Below, in pieces: positions 36,339-43,296 of a stretch of 61,069 nt of DNA. Position 1 is the stretch's first letter. Every line of letters begins with the position of its first letter. The stretch is from a virus. The notes under the pieces are model-generated. The model was not told the DNA's origin, searched no databases, and saw only the letters and a list, made by a program, of their open reading frames with translations. The stretch is taken from IMG/VR virus record IMGVR_UViG_3300035701_000033, positions 1 through 61,069 of that record; one strand, given 5' to 3'. Position numbers and translations under genes: made by a program.

Positions 36339-36390
36339 GGGGATTCTCCTTTTGTGGGGGTAAATGTCGTATCGAACCTTATATGATTAT

Positions 36391-36419
36391 AGGATAACTG
36401 TTTTGAAAGGGGATGTCAA
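36391..36419 (-). promoter_or_regulatory. Leftward promoter for the PhoH operon
   Basis: On the minus strand TTGACA (36414-36419), 17 bases, TATCCT (36391-36396), about 55 bases upstream of the ATG. Its consensus -35 differs from the CCCTTG family of the later promoters, suggesting earlier or host-driven expression. A CGTATCG element lies just downstream. Confidence 0.7.
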
Positions 36420-36538
36420 GAGATATTATATGGATACTACGATACATCCTTATAGTGAAAATTTTTTGTAATTTCGTATCTTGCGTTACATCCTTCGGTC
36501 TAAGCCTTTTGGTATGTACGAACCTATACTTCACTACT

Positions 36539-36562
36539 CCCCTCCCCCCTCGTAGCCCCCCC
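36539..36562 (-). promoter_or_regulatory. G-quadruplex-type motif in the divergent control region
   Basis: Runs of four, six and seven C on the plus strand give the pattern G7, six bases, G6, one base, G4 on the minus strand, enough for four stacked G3 tracts. It lies between the leftward and rightward promoters, in the 373-base stretch without genes (36339-36711). Confidence 0.5.
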
Positions 36563-36654
36563 TTTGCCTTTATGTAATGATCCCGGATACTTAGGCCTTT
36601 TAGTACCGGATTTTACCTCTATACATATATAAAACATCAAAAGAAAGAATTTTC

Positions 36655-36682
36655 TTGCAATGTCCCGATGTTTTGGTATAGT
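36655..36682 (+). promoter_or_regulatory. Rightward early promoter
   Basis: TTGCAA, 16 bases, TATAGT, 30 bases upstream of the first rightward gene (ATG 36712, ribosome site AAAGGAGG). It launches the rightward early block. The gene-free DNA upstream also holds two CGATAC/CGTATC elements (36438, 36475) and a repeated TACATCCTT. Confidence 0.65.
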
Positions 36683-36711
36683 TTAATCAAACGAACAAAG
36701 GAGGAAAGACC

Positions 36712-36897
36712 ATGAGACAGTTAGAATCTTTCTATAATGAATATAAAAATGAGCGCAATATATTTACAGTTCAAGCTCTATGCAAACACTATAAAGTACA
36801 AATCCTTGCTACAACTACTAATCATGATTCATTAATTGTACGCTTTAACCGCTATCGGTATTATGTAACAAATAATAAGATTGAACAAATACGCTAA
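36712..36897 (+). CDS. First early gene, small protein
   Basis: A 61-residue protein behind AAAGGAGGAAAGACC, immediately after the rightward promoter. Basic and aromatic-rich (FYNEYKNERNIFTV, FNRYRYYV). First genes of lytic phages usually target host functions, but there is no recognisable domain here. Confidence 0.65.
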   Translation: MRQLESFYNEYKNERNIFTVQALCKHYKVQILATTTNHDSLIVRFNRYRYYVTNNKIEQIR

Positions 36898-36984
36898 AAG
36901 GAGAAAGAACAAGAACGGCCAATTTACGAAAAGCTAGTTACTCTTTGGTTAGTTGGTTAAAATACTATTTAAAAGGAGTTTATT

Positions 36985-37386
36985 ATGAAATATCAAAAAC
37001 TAACATTAAAAGCCGGTGCTGGATCAACAAAAATTAGTTTAGAAAATGCTATAAAATTTTTAGGTGCCGATGCAATTGAAGCTGGTGAAAAGCGCGGTAC
37101 ATCTAAACACTATGGACCTTATAGTATCATTACAAGTTATACTGCGCTTGCTACAACCGCAACGTGGAAAGATATTGGCCTTACATACGGCGTAGTTAAT
37201 GAATATACTTTGCATGGCAATAGAACAATAACTAATCCTAAACAGTCCGGTTATGGTCTCGAAGGTTATGTTAGCATTGACGGCATTAAAAGAAGTTGTT
37301 TCACCTCTTCAATATTGTTTGAAATAGAAGAGACTAAACAACTAATTGACGTTGCTGTTATTCATGTAAGAACTAAAAAGGACTAA
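36985..37386 (+). CDS. Small early protein
   Basis: A 133-residue protein behind AAAAGGAGTTTATT. Mixed alpha/beta with STKISLENAIKFLGADAI, SIITSYTALATT, GYVSIDGIKRSCFTSS. No family or catalytic motif recognised. It is in the early region, so a host-interaction role is possible. The 87 bases before it hold no other gene. Confidence 0.6.
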   Translation: MKYQKLTLKAGAGSTKISLENAIKFLGADAIEAGEKRGTSKHYGPYSIITSYTALATTATWKDIGLTYGVVNEYTLHGNRTITNPKQSGYGLEGYVSIDGIKRSCFTSSILFEIEETKQLIDVAVIHVRTKKD

Positions 37387-37391
37387 TTGCC

Positions 37392-37445
37392 ATGTTAACA
37401 CTGATAGAAATAGAATTATTCTGTGATATGTTTGAGATTGACTAA
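37392..37445 (+). CDS. Possible 17-codon mini-ORF
   Basis: ATG at 37392 lies nine bases after AAAAGGA, which overlaps the previous stop. The peptide is 17 residues, acidic and hydrophobic. It could be a leader or a remnant; only the ribosome site supports it. Confidence 0.25.
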   Translation: MLTLIEIELFCDMFEID

Positions 37446-37464
37446 AATTTAAAGGAGAAAGACC

Positions 37465-37617
37465 ATGACACGCAAAGATTATCAATTGATTGCTTACACA
37501 TTACGTGACAGTGAAGCACCTGAAAATGTAATAGAGGCATTAGCAGAAGCATTTGCGGCGGATAATCCGCGATTCGACGAAACAAGATTTATACTTGCCG
37601 CCTTAGACAAAGGTTAG
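37465..37617 (+). CDS. Small conserved phage protein (MTRKDY type)
   Basis: A 50-residue protein starting MTRKDYQLIAYTLRD and ending NPRFDETRFILAAL. The MTRKDY opening plus NPRFDxxRFxxA end defines a short protein I know to be common in unrelated phages. Ribosome site AAAGGAGAAAGACC. Function unknown. Confidence 0.75.
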   Translation: MTRKDYQLIAYTLRDSEAPENVIEALAEAFAADNPRFDETRFILAALDKG

Positions 37618-37626
37618 GAGGATAAC

Positions 37627-37806
37627 ATGAGATACTACGATATCATTGCTTACAGCCCTGAATGGGGCGGATACTTCGATGGATTTGGATACGAAGCAAG
37701 AAGAGAAGACGCGATAGCGTTAGAAGACGGAACAATCAGATATATGAAGTCAAGCCGGGAATACTCTGATTTGGTCTTTAAACCGCGAAGGATTTATGCT
37801 GCCTAA
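37627..37806 (+). CDS. Small early protein
   Basis: A 59-residue protein behind TTAGGAGGATAAC. Tyr- and Gly-rich with alternating charges (YSPEWGGYFDGFGYEAR). It begins ten bases after the preceding stop. Function unknown. Confidence 0.65.
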   Translation: MRYYDIIAYSPEWGGYFDGFGYEARREDAIALEDGTIRYMKSSREYSDLVFKPRRIYAA

Positions 37807-37830
37807 CAACCTAACAGGAGGACACACGTC

Positions 37831-38094
37831 ATGCTAACAAGAATCTTAACAGAGGATATACTTGGAACTGAAAACATTGTAGCAGAACTGTTTGATGGCT
37901 TTACAGTCATACATGTGACAGGATACTGGAAGGGACAGCAAGAAAAAAGCGTGATCTTTGAAATTGTAGATGCCGATCCGCAAACGGTGCTTGCTTGCGT
38001 CGAATTAATTAATCACATTAATAAACAGGAATGCTGTCTGATTCAGAATATTGGTTGTGACAGTCAGTTTGTTTGTTCAGAGATGAAATATTAA
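37831..38094 (+). CDS. Small early protein
   Basis: An 87-residue protein behind AACAGGAGGACACACG. Beta then alpha: NIVAELFDGFTVIHVTGYW and PQTVLACVELINHI, with a cluster of Cys residues near the end (CCLIQNIGCD). No family recognised. Confidence 0.6.
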   Translation: MLTRILTEDILGTENIVAELFDGFTVIHVTGYWKGQQEKSVIFEIVDADPQTVLACVELINHINKQECCLIQNIGCDSQFVCSEMKY

Positions 38095-38106
38095 AAGGAG
38101 ACGCAA

Positions 38107-38292
38107 ATGGCATACGATAAACTAGGGGCCATGATGGCATGGGAAGAGGGCGAACTTGACGATACCGAAACTATAGAACTGTTTCAGCACTTAATTGACT
38201 CAGGACTTGCATGGAGTTTACAAGGCTGTTATGGACGAATGGCAGCGGCTTTAATTGAAAGAGGATACTGCGAACCAAAACAGGTAAATTAG
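38107..38292 (+). CDS. Conserved early protein (DUF7417-like)
   Basis: A 61-residue protein with MMAWEEGELDDTETIELFQ followed by LIDSGLAWSLQGCYGRMAA. The EGEL-E-TIELFQxLIDSGLAWxLQGxYGR motif is a hallmark of a widespread small phage family (DUF7417 as I recall). Ribosome site AAAAGGAGACGCAA. Function unknown. Confidence 0.75.
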   Translation: MAYDKLGAMMAWEEGELDDTETIELFQHLIDSGLAWSLQGCYGRMAAALIERGYCEPKQVN

Positions 38293-38470
38293 AAAAACAC
38301 AATCATTAGTAGGCTTCAATATTAGAGCAAAAAAGACTCTAATATTGATACAAATTAATGAGCAAAAAGTATTAGTATTTATGGAATCAGGTACTTTAGG
38401 TGAACGTAACAATATCAAGTATTTACAAGCGAAAATGTATCGCCCAAAAAAGTGTCAAGTTTTAATGTAA
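38293..38470 (+). pseudogene. Open frame without a start, probable gene remnant
   Basis: From the stop of the previous gene to TAA at 38470 the frame stays open and reads like protein (SLVGFNIRAKKTLILIQI, then VLVFMESGTLGERNNIKYL and YRPKKC). There is no ATG with a ribosome site at its start; the first internal ATG is halfway along. The composition looks coding, unlike the kilobase that follows. Likely a truncated homologue of a small phage protein. Confidence 0.4.
38317..38347 (+). terminator. Hairpin after the early operon
   Basis: A perfect 11-bp inverted repeat (CAATATTAGAG at 38317-38327, its complement at 38337-38347) with a 9-base A-rich loop lies 25 bases after the stop of the DUF7417-like gene. 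No T-tract follows, so it may act as an mRNA end-protecting stem rather than a true terminator. Confidence 0.45.
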
Positions 38471-39372
38471 TTTTAATATAAGAAAAAGTTCTTTGATAAC
38501 TGTAGTCTACGCCATTATTGCTATTTTAATGTGAAGTGAAGTGATATGTAGTTTATAAAAAGCTTACAAAAAAGGCCATTTTCAAAAGAAAAAAGTCGCA
38601 ATACACGATATACATAAGAATGTCCAGAATACCATGGAATCTACTTCTCCAATATGTAACTCTTAATAACGATGAATTGAAATGATGACTTAAAATAAAT
38701 TATATAGACGGAAATTCGCTTAAATCATACTATTCGTAGAATTCAGCATTATTTGCTTTACACTTTTTTATACGATACACGAAAATATGTCTACAAATAC
38801 TATGAACAAGCGTTTTTAGACGTCTCTTGTTTTGGAAATGTATCGCTGTAATTACATACTTTTTAGACGATACAACAAGAAAGCGAGACTTTATGGACAT
38901 CTGGACATACACTGATTTCAAAAGCCAGCGATTATTTTCATTTAGTGTCCCACACATACTTGTCCAGTAATCCCGCAAAAAGGCCAAATATTAAGGTAAC
39001 TTGGACACTCAACTATAACCGATGTATCGCACCAAAGTTACATGACATTTTTGACACAAAACCTACACTAAACTTACATTTATGCATTCTTTTAGTATTC
39101 GTAGACATAATATGTGTCGTTTATGCTACACTTTCGAGGCAAAAGGCTAAAATGTCCTCATGTAACGCTGCCCGATCTTGTTCCAAAAACTTTCATTTTG
39201 GCGTCCTGAATTTCTATGTTTGTATCGCTGAAATGATGTAAAAATGTGCTTCATTATATGGAAACATGCATGTATCTCTCGAAAAAGTGTAAAGTAAATT
39301 TCATCATTTTCATTGTAACCGTAGACAAACTTAAAAATAATATGTCTACAAATACTAATAAAAAGTTTGACA
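38436..39372. repeat. Non-coding kilobase with dispersed short motifs
   Basis: About 1 kb (38471-39470) with no plausible gene. It is AT-rich and holds recurring elements in both orientations. TGTATC(G/T), four or five bases, then AAAAAGTGTAAAG or similar occurs at 38436, 38779 (reverse), 38874 (reverse) and 39271. ATGTCTACAAATACTA occurs at 38786 and 39341, with a reverse copy at about 39091. TGTCCAG occurs at 38620, 38903 (reverse) and 38961. CAAAAAGGC occurs at 38977, with variants at 38571 and 39140. It may be a replication origin, centromere-like site or regulator-binding array. Confidence 0.7.
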
Positions 39373-39395
39373 AACCCAAAATATAGGCGTAGGAT
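39367..39395 (+). promoter_or_regulatory. Rightward promoter
   Basis: TTGACA, 17 bases, TAGGAT, about 75 bases upstream of the ATG at 39471, at the right end of the motif-rich non-coding region. The last TGTCTAC element lies 17 bases upstream of the -35. Confidence 0.6.
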
Positions 39396-39470
39396 TATAG
39401 TTAAGGATAAGGAAAAAACGGTTATAAGGCAACACTAAACTTTAACCATTTTTAATATTCGAGGTGTATT

Positions 39471-39995
39471 ATGAACACAAAAGATAAAGTCATAATGCTG
39501 GGATTAGCAGAATATGAAGCTGAAATATATATTACTCTTGAAGATTTAGCATTAAACAATAAGGTATTAAACGTAATAGATTTGGAGTATTTAACTGGAA
39601 ATATAGATGGTAGATATAATTGTTGGGGGTTTACAGCTTTTAGCATGGGGTGGGACTATGAGTTAGCTTGGTGGGGGGCAAAGGAGATGAACGCTCTTTT
39701 AGAAACTCATAGTGAAAAGGTTGATATTCCGCGCAAAGGCGACATAGCAGTATATCGGGATACATTTTGCAATGAACTTATGCATACCGCGATAGTTATT
39801 AGCAATGAATATTGTGGCAGTGGGGATCCAATGGACCCAATGATTATTCATAAACCCGGTATGCATCGGCTGGAGATAACATGGGCTGAACATACTCGGA
39901 AAGGATATAATGTTTTCACGACTGGGCGATGTACATTGGATTTTTACCGTCCTATATTGGGTGAAATACCAGAACAGATAGAACTACCATTTTAA
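39471..39995 (+). CDS. Papain-fold (CHAP/NlpC-like) hydrolase candidate
   Basis: A 174-residue protein. RYNCWGFTAFSMGW has the Cys after a turn, PRKGDIAVYRD the GD(I/L)xxY strand, and LMHTAIVISNE the catalytic-type His. This order matches NlpC/P60 and CHAP peptidases. It lacks a signal peptide and lies in the early region, so it may act in the cytoplasm, for example on a host protein, rather than on the wall. Ribosome site GAGGTGTATT. Confidence 0.5.
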   Translation: MNTKDKVIMLGLAEYEAEIYITLEDLALNNKVLNVIDLEYLTGNIDGRYNCWGFTAFSMGWDYELAWWGAKEMNALLETHSEKVDIPRKGDIAVYRDTFCNELMHTAIVISNEYCGSGDPMDPMIIHKPGMHRLEITWAEHTRKGYNVFTTGRCTLDFYRPILGEIPEQIELPF

Positions 39996-40007
39996 TCGGA
40001 GGATGAT

Positions 40008-40217
40008 ATGAACATTGTAGAAGCGTTACAGTTAAGAAAAGGGGATTTGGTTCGTTGCCCATCTGATCGGGGAAACCCGGAATATGTAGGGCGCGTAATA
40101 GAGGAATTTGTTGGAGGGAAAGTCCATAAGAATTTGAAGGAAAAGGAATACATATGGGTTTTGATAGCATCGCAATCAGGACATAAAGAGACTTGGCCGT
40201 CAAATAGATTAGAATAA
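40008..40217 (+). CDS. Small SH3-like protein
   Basis: A 69-residue protein with short beta segments (KGDLVRCPSD, YVGRVIEEFVGG, YIWVLIASQ) and a final basic turn, resembling small SH3-like folds. It follows the hydrolase candidate and precedes the first pentapeptide-repeat gene. Ribosome site CGGAGGATGAT. Function unknown. Confidence 0.55.
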   Translation: MNIVEALQLRKGDLVRCPSDRGNPEYVGRVIEEFVGGKVHKNLKEKEYIWVLIASQSGHKETWPSNRLE

Positions 40218-40229
40218 AAGGAGCTTAAA

Positions 40230-41072
40230 ATGAAACCTGAAGAATTGAAAGAAGTATTACGACTGCACAAACTATGGCTCGAAGGTAATCCAGAAGGTAA
40301 ATGCGCGGACTTTTCGGGCGCGAACTTGGCATATGCGAACTTATCGCACGTGAACTTGACAGACGCGAACTTGGCATATGCGAACTTATCGCACGTGAAC
40401 TTGACAGGCGCGGACTTGGCATATGCGGACTTGTCATATGCGATCTTGAGAGGCGCGAACTTGTCGCGGGTGAATTTGACAGGCGCGAACTTGAGAGACG
40501 CGATCTTGTCGCGGGTGAATTTGACAGACGCGAACTTGACAGACGCGAACTTGACAGACGCGAACTTGAGAGACGCGAACTTGACAGACGCGAACTTGAC
40601 ACGCGCGAACTTGACAGGCGCGAACTTGACAGACGCGAACTTGACAAACGCGGACTTGTCATATGCGAACTTGACAGGCGCGAACTTGAGAGACGCGATC
40701 TTGTCGCGGGTGAACTTGAGAGACGCGAAGCTCCCGAATTTTCAGATATGTCCAGAAGTAGGGAGTTTTCGAGCGTTTAAAAAACTGGCAAACGGCGATA
40801 TCGTAGAACTGGAGATACCGGCAAGAGCAAAACGTACAAGTTCGCTCGTTGGGCGAAAATGTAGGGCTGAATTTGCCAAGGTTATAACATTCTGGAATAC
40901 AGATCATTCAAAATCAAAATCAATAATTGGGAAGAGCACTTATATCAATAGTTTCAAATATGTTAAAGGCTCAGTAGTTCATTCGTATTCATACGACGAT
41001 GATATAAGAATTGAGTGTACGCACGGAATACACTTTTTCGTAACTTTTAAAGAAGCCGCAGAGTATTGCTGA
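40230..41072 (+). CDS. Pentapeptide-repeat protein 1 with DUF5758-like C-domain
   Basis: A 280-residue protein. The N-terminus MKPEELKEVLRLHKLWLEGN is a helix shared by all four paralogues; about 27 tandem pentapeptides (A(N/D)LxX) follow to residue 168. The C-terminal domain (FRAFKKLANGDIVELEIP, RKCRAEFAKVI, HGIHFFVTFKEAAEY) matches DUF5758, often found after pentapeptide repeats in phages. Pentapeptide coils are right-handed beta helices that can mimic DNA and bind gyrase. Only this copy keeps the DUF5758 domain. Confidence 0.8.
   Translation: MKPEELKEVLRLHKLWLEGNPEGKCADFSGANLAYANLSHVNLTDANLAYANLSHVNLTGADLAYADLSYAILRGANLSRVNLTGANLRDAILSRVNLTDANLTDANLTDANLRDANLTDANLTRANLTGANLTDANLTNADLSYANLTGANLRDAILSRVNLRDAKLPNFQICPEVGSFRAFKKLANGDIVELEIPARAKRTSSLVGRKCRAEFAKVITFWNTDHSKSKSIIGKSTYINSFKYVKGSVVHSYSYDDDIRIECTHGIHFFVTFKEAAEYC
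40301..40734. repeat. 15-bp tandem repeat array 1
   Basis: Tandem 15-bp units of the form GCG(A/G)A(C)TTG followed by six bases chosen from a small set (ACAGAC, ACAGGC, AGAGAC, TCATAT, TCGCGG and a few more). Because the units lack stop codons in most frames, shadow reading frames on both strands look long here; only the ANLTD frame has a ribosome site and a unique domain. Confidence 0.85.
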
Positions 41073-41079
41073 TTTATAC

Positions 41080-41109
41080 ACCATCTCGGAACTGAGAATC
41101 TGAGATGGT
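41080..41109 (+). terminator. Hairpin after pentapeptide gene 1
   Basis: ACCATCTC pairs perfectly with GAGATGGT across 14 bases, starting eight bases after the stop. It has no T-tract, so it is more likely an RNA processing or stabilising stem. Confidence 0.45.
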
Positions 41110-41142
41110 AATGGATCAACAACACGAAGAAAGGAGAAAATC

Positions 41143-41295
41143 ATGGATGTACAAGCGAGTAATACCACTGAGTTTATACCCAATCAGACCAAATTAAGTC
41201 GTCGTAAAAGGAGAGTAGAAAATACATTGGTCGTCTGTCCGCACGAACGGGAATTGTTTACATCGAAGGAATTTAAAAAATACTTAACGACCTAA
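41143..41295 (+). CDS. Small basic protein
   Basis: A 50-residue gene behind AAAGGAGAAAATC. The product has a basic centre (KLSRRKRRVENTL) and ends with TSKEFKKYLTT. It could bind nucleic acid; no family recognised. It lies between pentapeptide gene 1 and a small zinc-ribbon gene. Confidence 0.6.
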   Translation: MDVQASNTTEFIPNQTKLSRRKRRVENTLVVCPHERELFTSKEFKKYLTT

Positions 41296-41384
41296 TCAAT
41301 TTAGGATCAACTTTCAAATATGTAAAGGAGCAGATAGAAAAAGCAAACTGTAAATTGCCGTCTGGAAAAAAGGGGGAGCTTAAA

Positions 41385-41537
41385 ATGAGATGCCCTATAT
41401 GTAAAAGTAAATTGTCGGATGATGAATGTCTGAGTTGTGAAAAAGTCAACGATTATAAATGCGAACCTGACAGTTTTACAATTCTACGCAAATTCCATAA
41501 TTATGATTTTGAACTACAGGCCAAGGGGGAAGTATGA
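41385..41537 (+). CDS. Small zinc-ribbon protein
   Basis: A 50-residue protein starting at ATG 41385, behind GGGGGAGCTTAAA, the same ribosome site that precedes the pentapeptide genes. MRCPICKSKLS and CLSCEKVNDYKC give a CPxC plus CxxC zinc ribbon. An in-frame ATG ten codons earlier lacks a site. Overlaps the next gene by ATGA. Confidence 0.65.
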   Translation: MRCPICKSKLSDDECLSCEKVNDYKCEPDSFTILRKFHNYDFELQAKGEV

Positions 41538-41731
41538 AAACAATAGATAAAGCAGTAAAGTTTAAGCTTAGAGAATGTGTGGTAGTGGACACTCCTGATG
41601 ATGAGTCAGACGATCCATATCTAACCGAAAAAGGAGTAGTTATACACAATTTTTTTGGTAGGTATTATACAATAACTTTTTCTGACGGCAATTGTTATTT
41701 CTATGCTGACCATGAATTAAGTAAATGCTAA
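41534..41731 (+). CDS. Small acidic protein
   Basis: A 65-residue protein coupled to the zinc-ribbon gene by an ATGA overlap. Acidic loop DTPDDESDDPYLT followed by strands GVVIHNFFGRYYTITFSDG, an SH3-like or similar beta pattern. Function unknown. Confidence 0.6.
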   Translation: MKTIDKAVKFKLRECVVVDTPDDESDDPYLTEKGVVIHNFFGRYYTITFSDGNCYFYADHELSKC

Positions 41732-41746
41732 AAGGGGGAGCTTAAA

Positions 41747-42352
41747 ATGAAACTTGAAGAATTGAAAGAAGTATTACGACTGCACAAACTATGGCTCGAA
41801 GGTAATCCAGAAGGTAAATGCGCAGACTTGTCATATGCGGACTTTTCGGGCGCGGACTTGTCAGACGCGGACTTTTCGGGCGCGATCTTGAGAGGCGCGA
41901 ACTTGACAGGCGCGAACTTGTCGCGGGTGAATTTGACAGGCGCGAACTTGAGAGACGCGATCTTGAGAGACGCGATCTTGTCGCGGGTGAATTTGACAGG
42001 CGCGAACTTGACAGGCGCGAACTTGAGAGACGCGATCTTGTCGCGGGTGAATTTGACAGACGCGAACTTGACAGACGCGAACTTGAGAGACGCGAACTTG
42101 ACAGACGCGAACTTGACACGCGCGGACTTGACAGGCGCGAACTTGACAGGCGCGAACTTGACAGACGCGAACTTGTCATATGCGGACTTGTCATATGCGA
42201 ACTTATCGCACGTGAACTTGTCATATGCGGACTTTTCGGGCGCGATCTTGACAGGCGCGAACTTGACAAACGCGAACTTGACACGCGCGAACTTAGATTA
42301 TGCTGCATGGCCTTTAAGGTGTAGTAGCGTAAATGTAAAAGGGGGAGCTTAA
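41747..42352 (+). CDS. Pentapeptide-repeat protein 2 (truncated by tandem duplication)
   Basis: A 201-residue paralogue with the shared N-terminal helix and about 32 pentapeptides. Its tail NLDYAAWPLRCSSVNVK is identical to that of copy 3, but then the DNA switches into the ribosome site of copy 3 and the frame stops at TAA just one base before the next ATG. The C-terminal domain that copy 3 retains is therefore missing. This marks a tandem duplication breakpoint. Confidence 0.8.
   Translation: MKLEELKEVLRLHKLWLEGNPEGKCADLSYADFSGADLSDADFSGAILRGANLTGANLSRVNLTGANLRDAILRDAILSRVNLTGANLTGANLRDAILSRVNLTDANLTDANLRDANLTDANLTRADLTGANLTGANLTDANLSYADLSYANLSHVNLSYADFSGAILTGANLTNANLTRANLDYAAWPLRCSSVNVKGGA
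41820..42291. repeat. 15-bp tandem repeat array 2
   Basis: About thirty 15-bp units of the same vocabulary as array 1, including the ordered pair AGAGAC-TCGCGG after GCGATCTTG that is repeated three times here. Shared sub-blocks across arrays suggest unequal recombination or gene conversion. Confidence 0.85.
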
Positions 42353-42353
42353 A

Positions 42354-42956
42354 ATGAAACTTGAAGAATTGAAAGAAGTATTACGACTGCACAAACTATG
42401 GCTCGAAGGTAATCCAGAAGGTAAATGCGCAGACTTGTCATATGCAGACTTGTCATATGCGGACTTTTCGGGCGCGGACTTGGCATATGCGGACTTGGCA
42501 TATGCGGACTTGGCATATGCGGACTTTTCGGGCGCGATCTTGTCAGACGCGGACTTGTCAGACGCGAACTTGTCATATGCGGACTTTTCGGGCGCGAACT
42601 TGACAAACGCGGACTTGACAGGCGCGATCTTGACAGGCGCGATCTTGAGAGACGCGATCTTGACAGGCGCGAACTTGTCATATGCGGACTTTTCGGGCGC
42701 GAACTTGACAAACGCGGACTTGACAGGCGCGGACTTGACAGGCGCGAACTTGTCAGACGCGAACTTAGATTATGCTGCATGGCCTTTAAGGTGTAGTAGC
42801 GTAAATGTAAAAGTGGATAATCAAATAGCAGCGCAATTATTGTTTCATGCGTTCGCAGTTGCAGGAATAAATCCTACGGCTGAACAGATAAAATATATCC
42901 GAGCGTTTAGGCGTTTTGACGAGTGTGGCGGAGCAGATAGACTACTTAAAAAATAA
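42354..42956 (+). CDS. Pentapeptide-repeat protein 3
   Basis: A 200-residue paralogue. Shared N-terminal helix, about 23 pentapeptides dominated by ADFSG, ADLAY and AILTG, then a C-terminal helical domain (IAAQLLFHAFAVAGINPT, IKYIRAFRRFDECGG) not seen in the other copies. Its ribosome site GGGGGAGCTTAAA doubles as the end of copy 2. Confidence 0.8.
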   Translation: MKLEELKEVLRLHKLWLEGNPEGKCADLSYADLSYADFSGADLAYADLAYADLAYADFSGAILSDADLSDANLSYADFSGANLTNADLTGAILTGAILRDAILTGANLSYADFSGANLTNADLTGADLTGANLSDANLDYAAWPLRCSSVNVKVDNQIAAQLLFHAFAVAGINPTAEQIKYIRAFRRFDECGGADRLLKK

Positions 42957-42967
42957 AGGGATTTAAA

Positions 42968-43192
42968 ATGGAGTCTCATGAGAAATTATGGAGATTGAGA
43001 AAGGAGAAGGTTATGTGGATGGAGAATGTAACATTGGTTTATGAGCAAAGAGCTGAAGCAGAAAAGAAAAAGCTGGCTGTAATGCAAACAGAAATGGCCT
43101 CTGCCATAGATGCACTACATCAGGTCGGTAAGGAACTGCGGGATCATCCCGAAGCGATCGAGCAATGCATCAAGGTCTTACAGGAGGGATAA
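42968..43192 (+). CDS. Coiled-coil protein
   Basis: A 74-residue charged coiled coil (LVYEQRAEAEKKKLAVMQ, IDALHQVGKELRD). Two starts are possible: 42968 behind AAAGGGATTTAA, and 43013 behind the stronger AAAGGAGAAGGTT, giving 59 residues. Function unknown. Confidence 0.6.
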   Translation: MESHEKLWRLRKEKVMWMENVTLVYEQRAEAEKKKLAVMQTEMASAIDALHQVGKELRDHPEAIEQCIKVLQEG

Positions 43193-43261
43193 ATGGGGCT
43201 ATTTATTTTTGTGATAATAGTTTGGGCATTATTAAAGTTGATGGAAAAACGGCATAAATAA
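43193..43261 (+). CDS. 22-residue membrane peptide
   Basis: ATG 43193 follows CAGGAGGGATAA, overlapping the previous stop. The product MGLFIFVIIVWALLKL then MEKRHK is a single hydrophobic helix with a basic tail, expected to insert N-out or N-in in the inner membrane. Similar mini-membrane genes recur at 52718 and 55180. Confidence 0.6.
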   Translation: MGLFIFVIIVWALLKLMEKRHK

Positions 43262-43296
43262 AAGATCTTTCTTTAAAGAGAGAAAAGGAGCTTAAA

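Noticed and set aside
37606-37812. A second integ­ron-like pair (GTTAGGA at 37613 and GCCTAAC at 37801) around the 37627 gene
   Set aside because: Only six of seven bases match, the left heptamer is fully explained by a stop codon plus AGGAGG ribosome site, and there is no attC-like spacer.
38945-39241. 98-codon plus-strand frame in the motif-rich kilobase
   Set aside because: GTG start without a ribosome site, odd composition, and it runs through the repeated motifs. Treated as non-coding.
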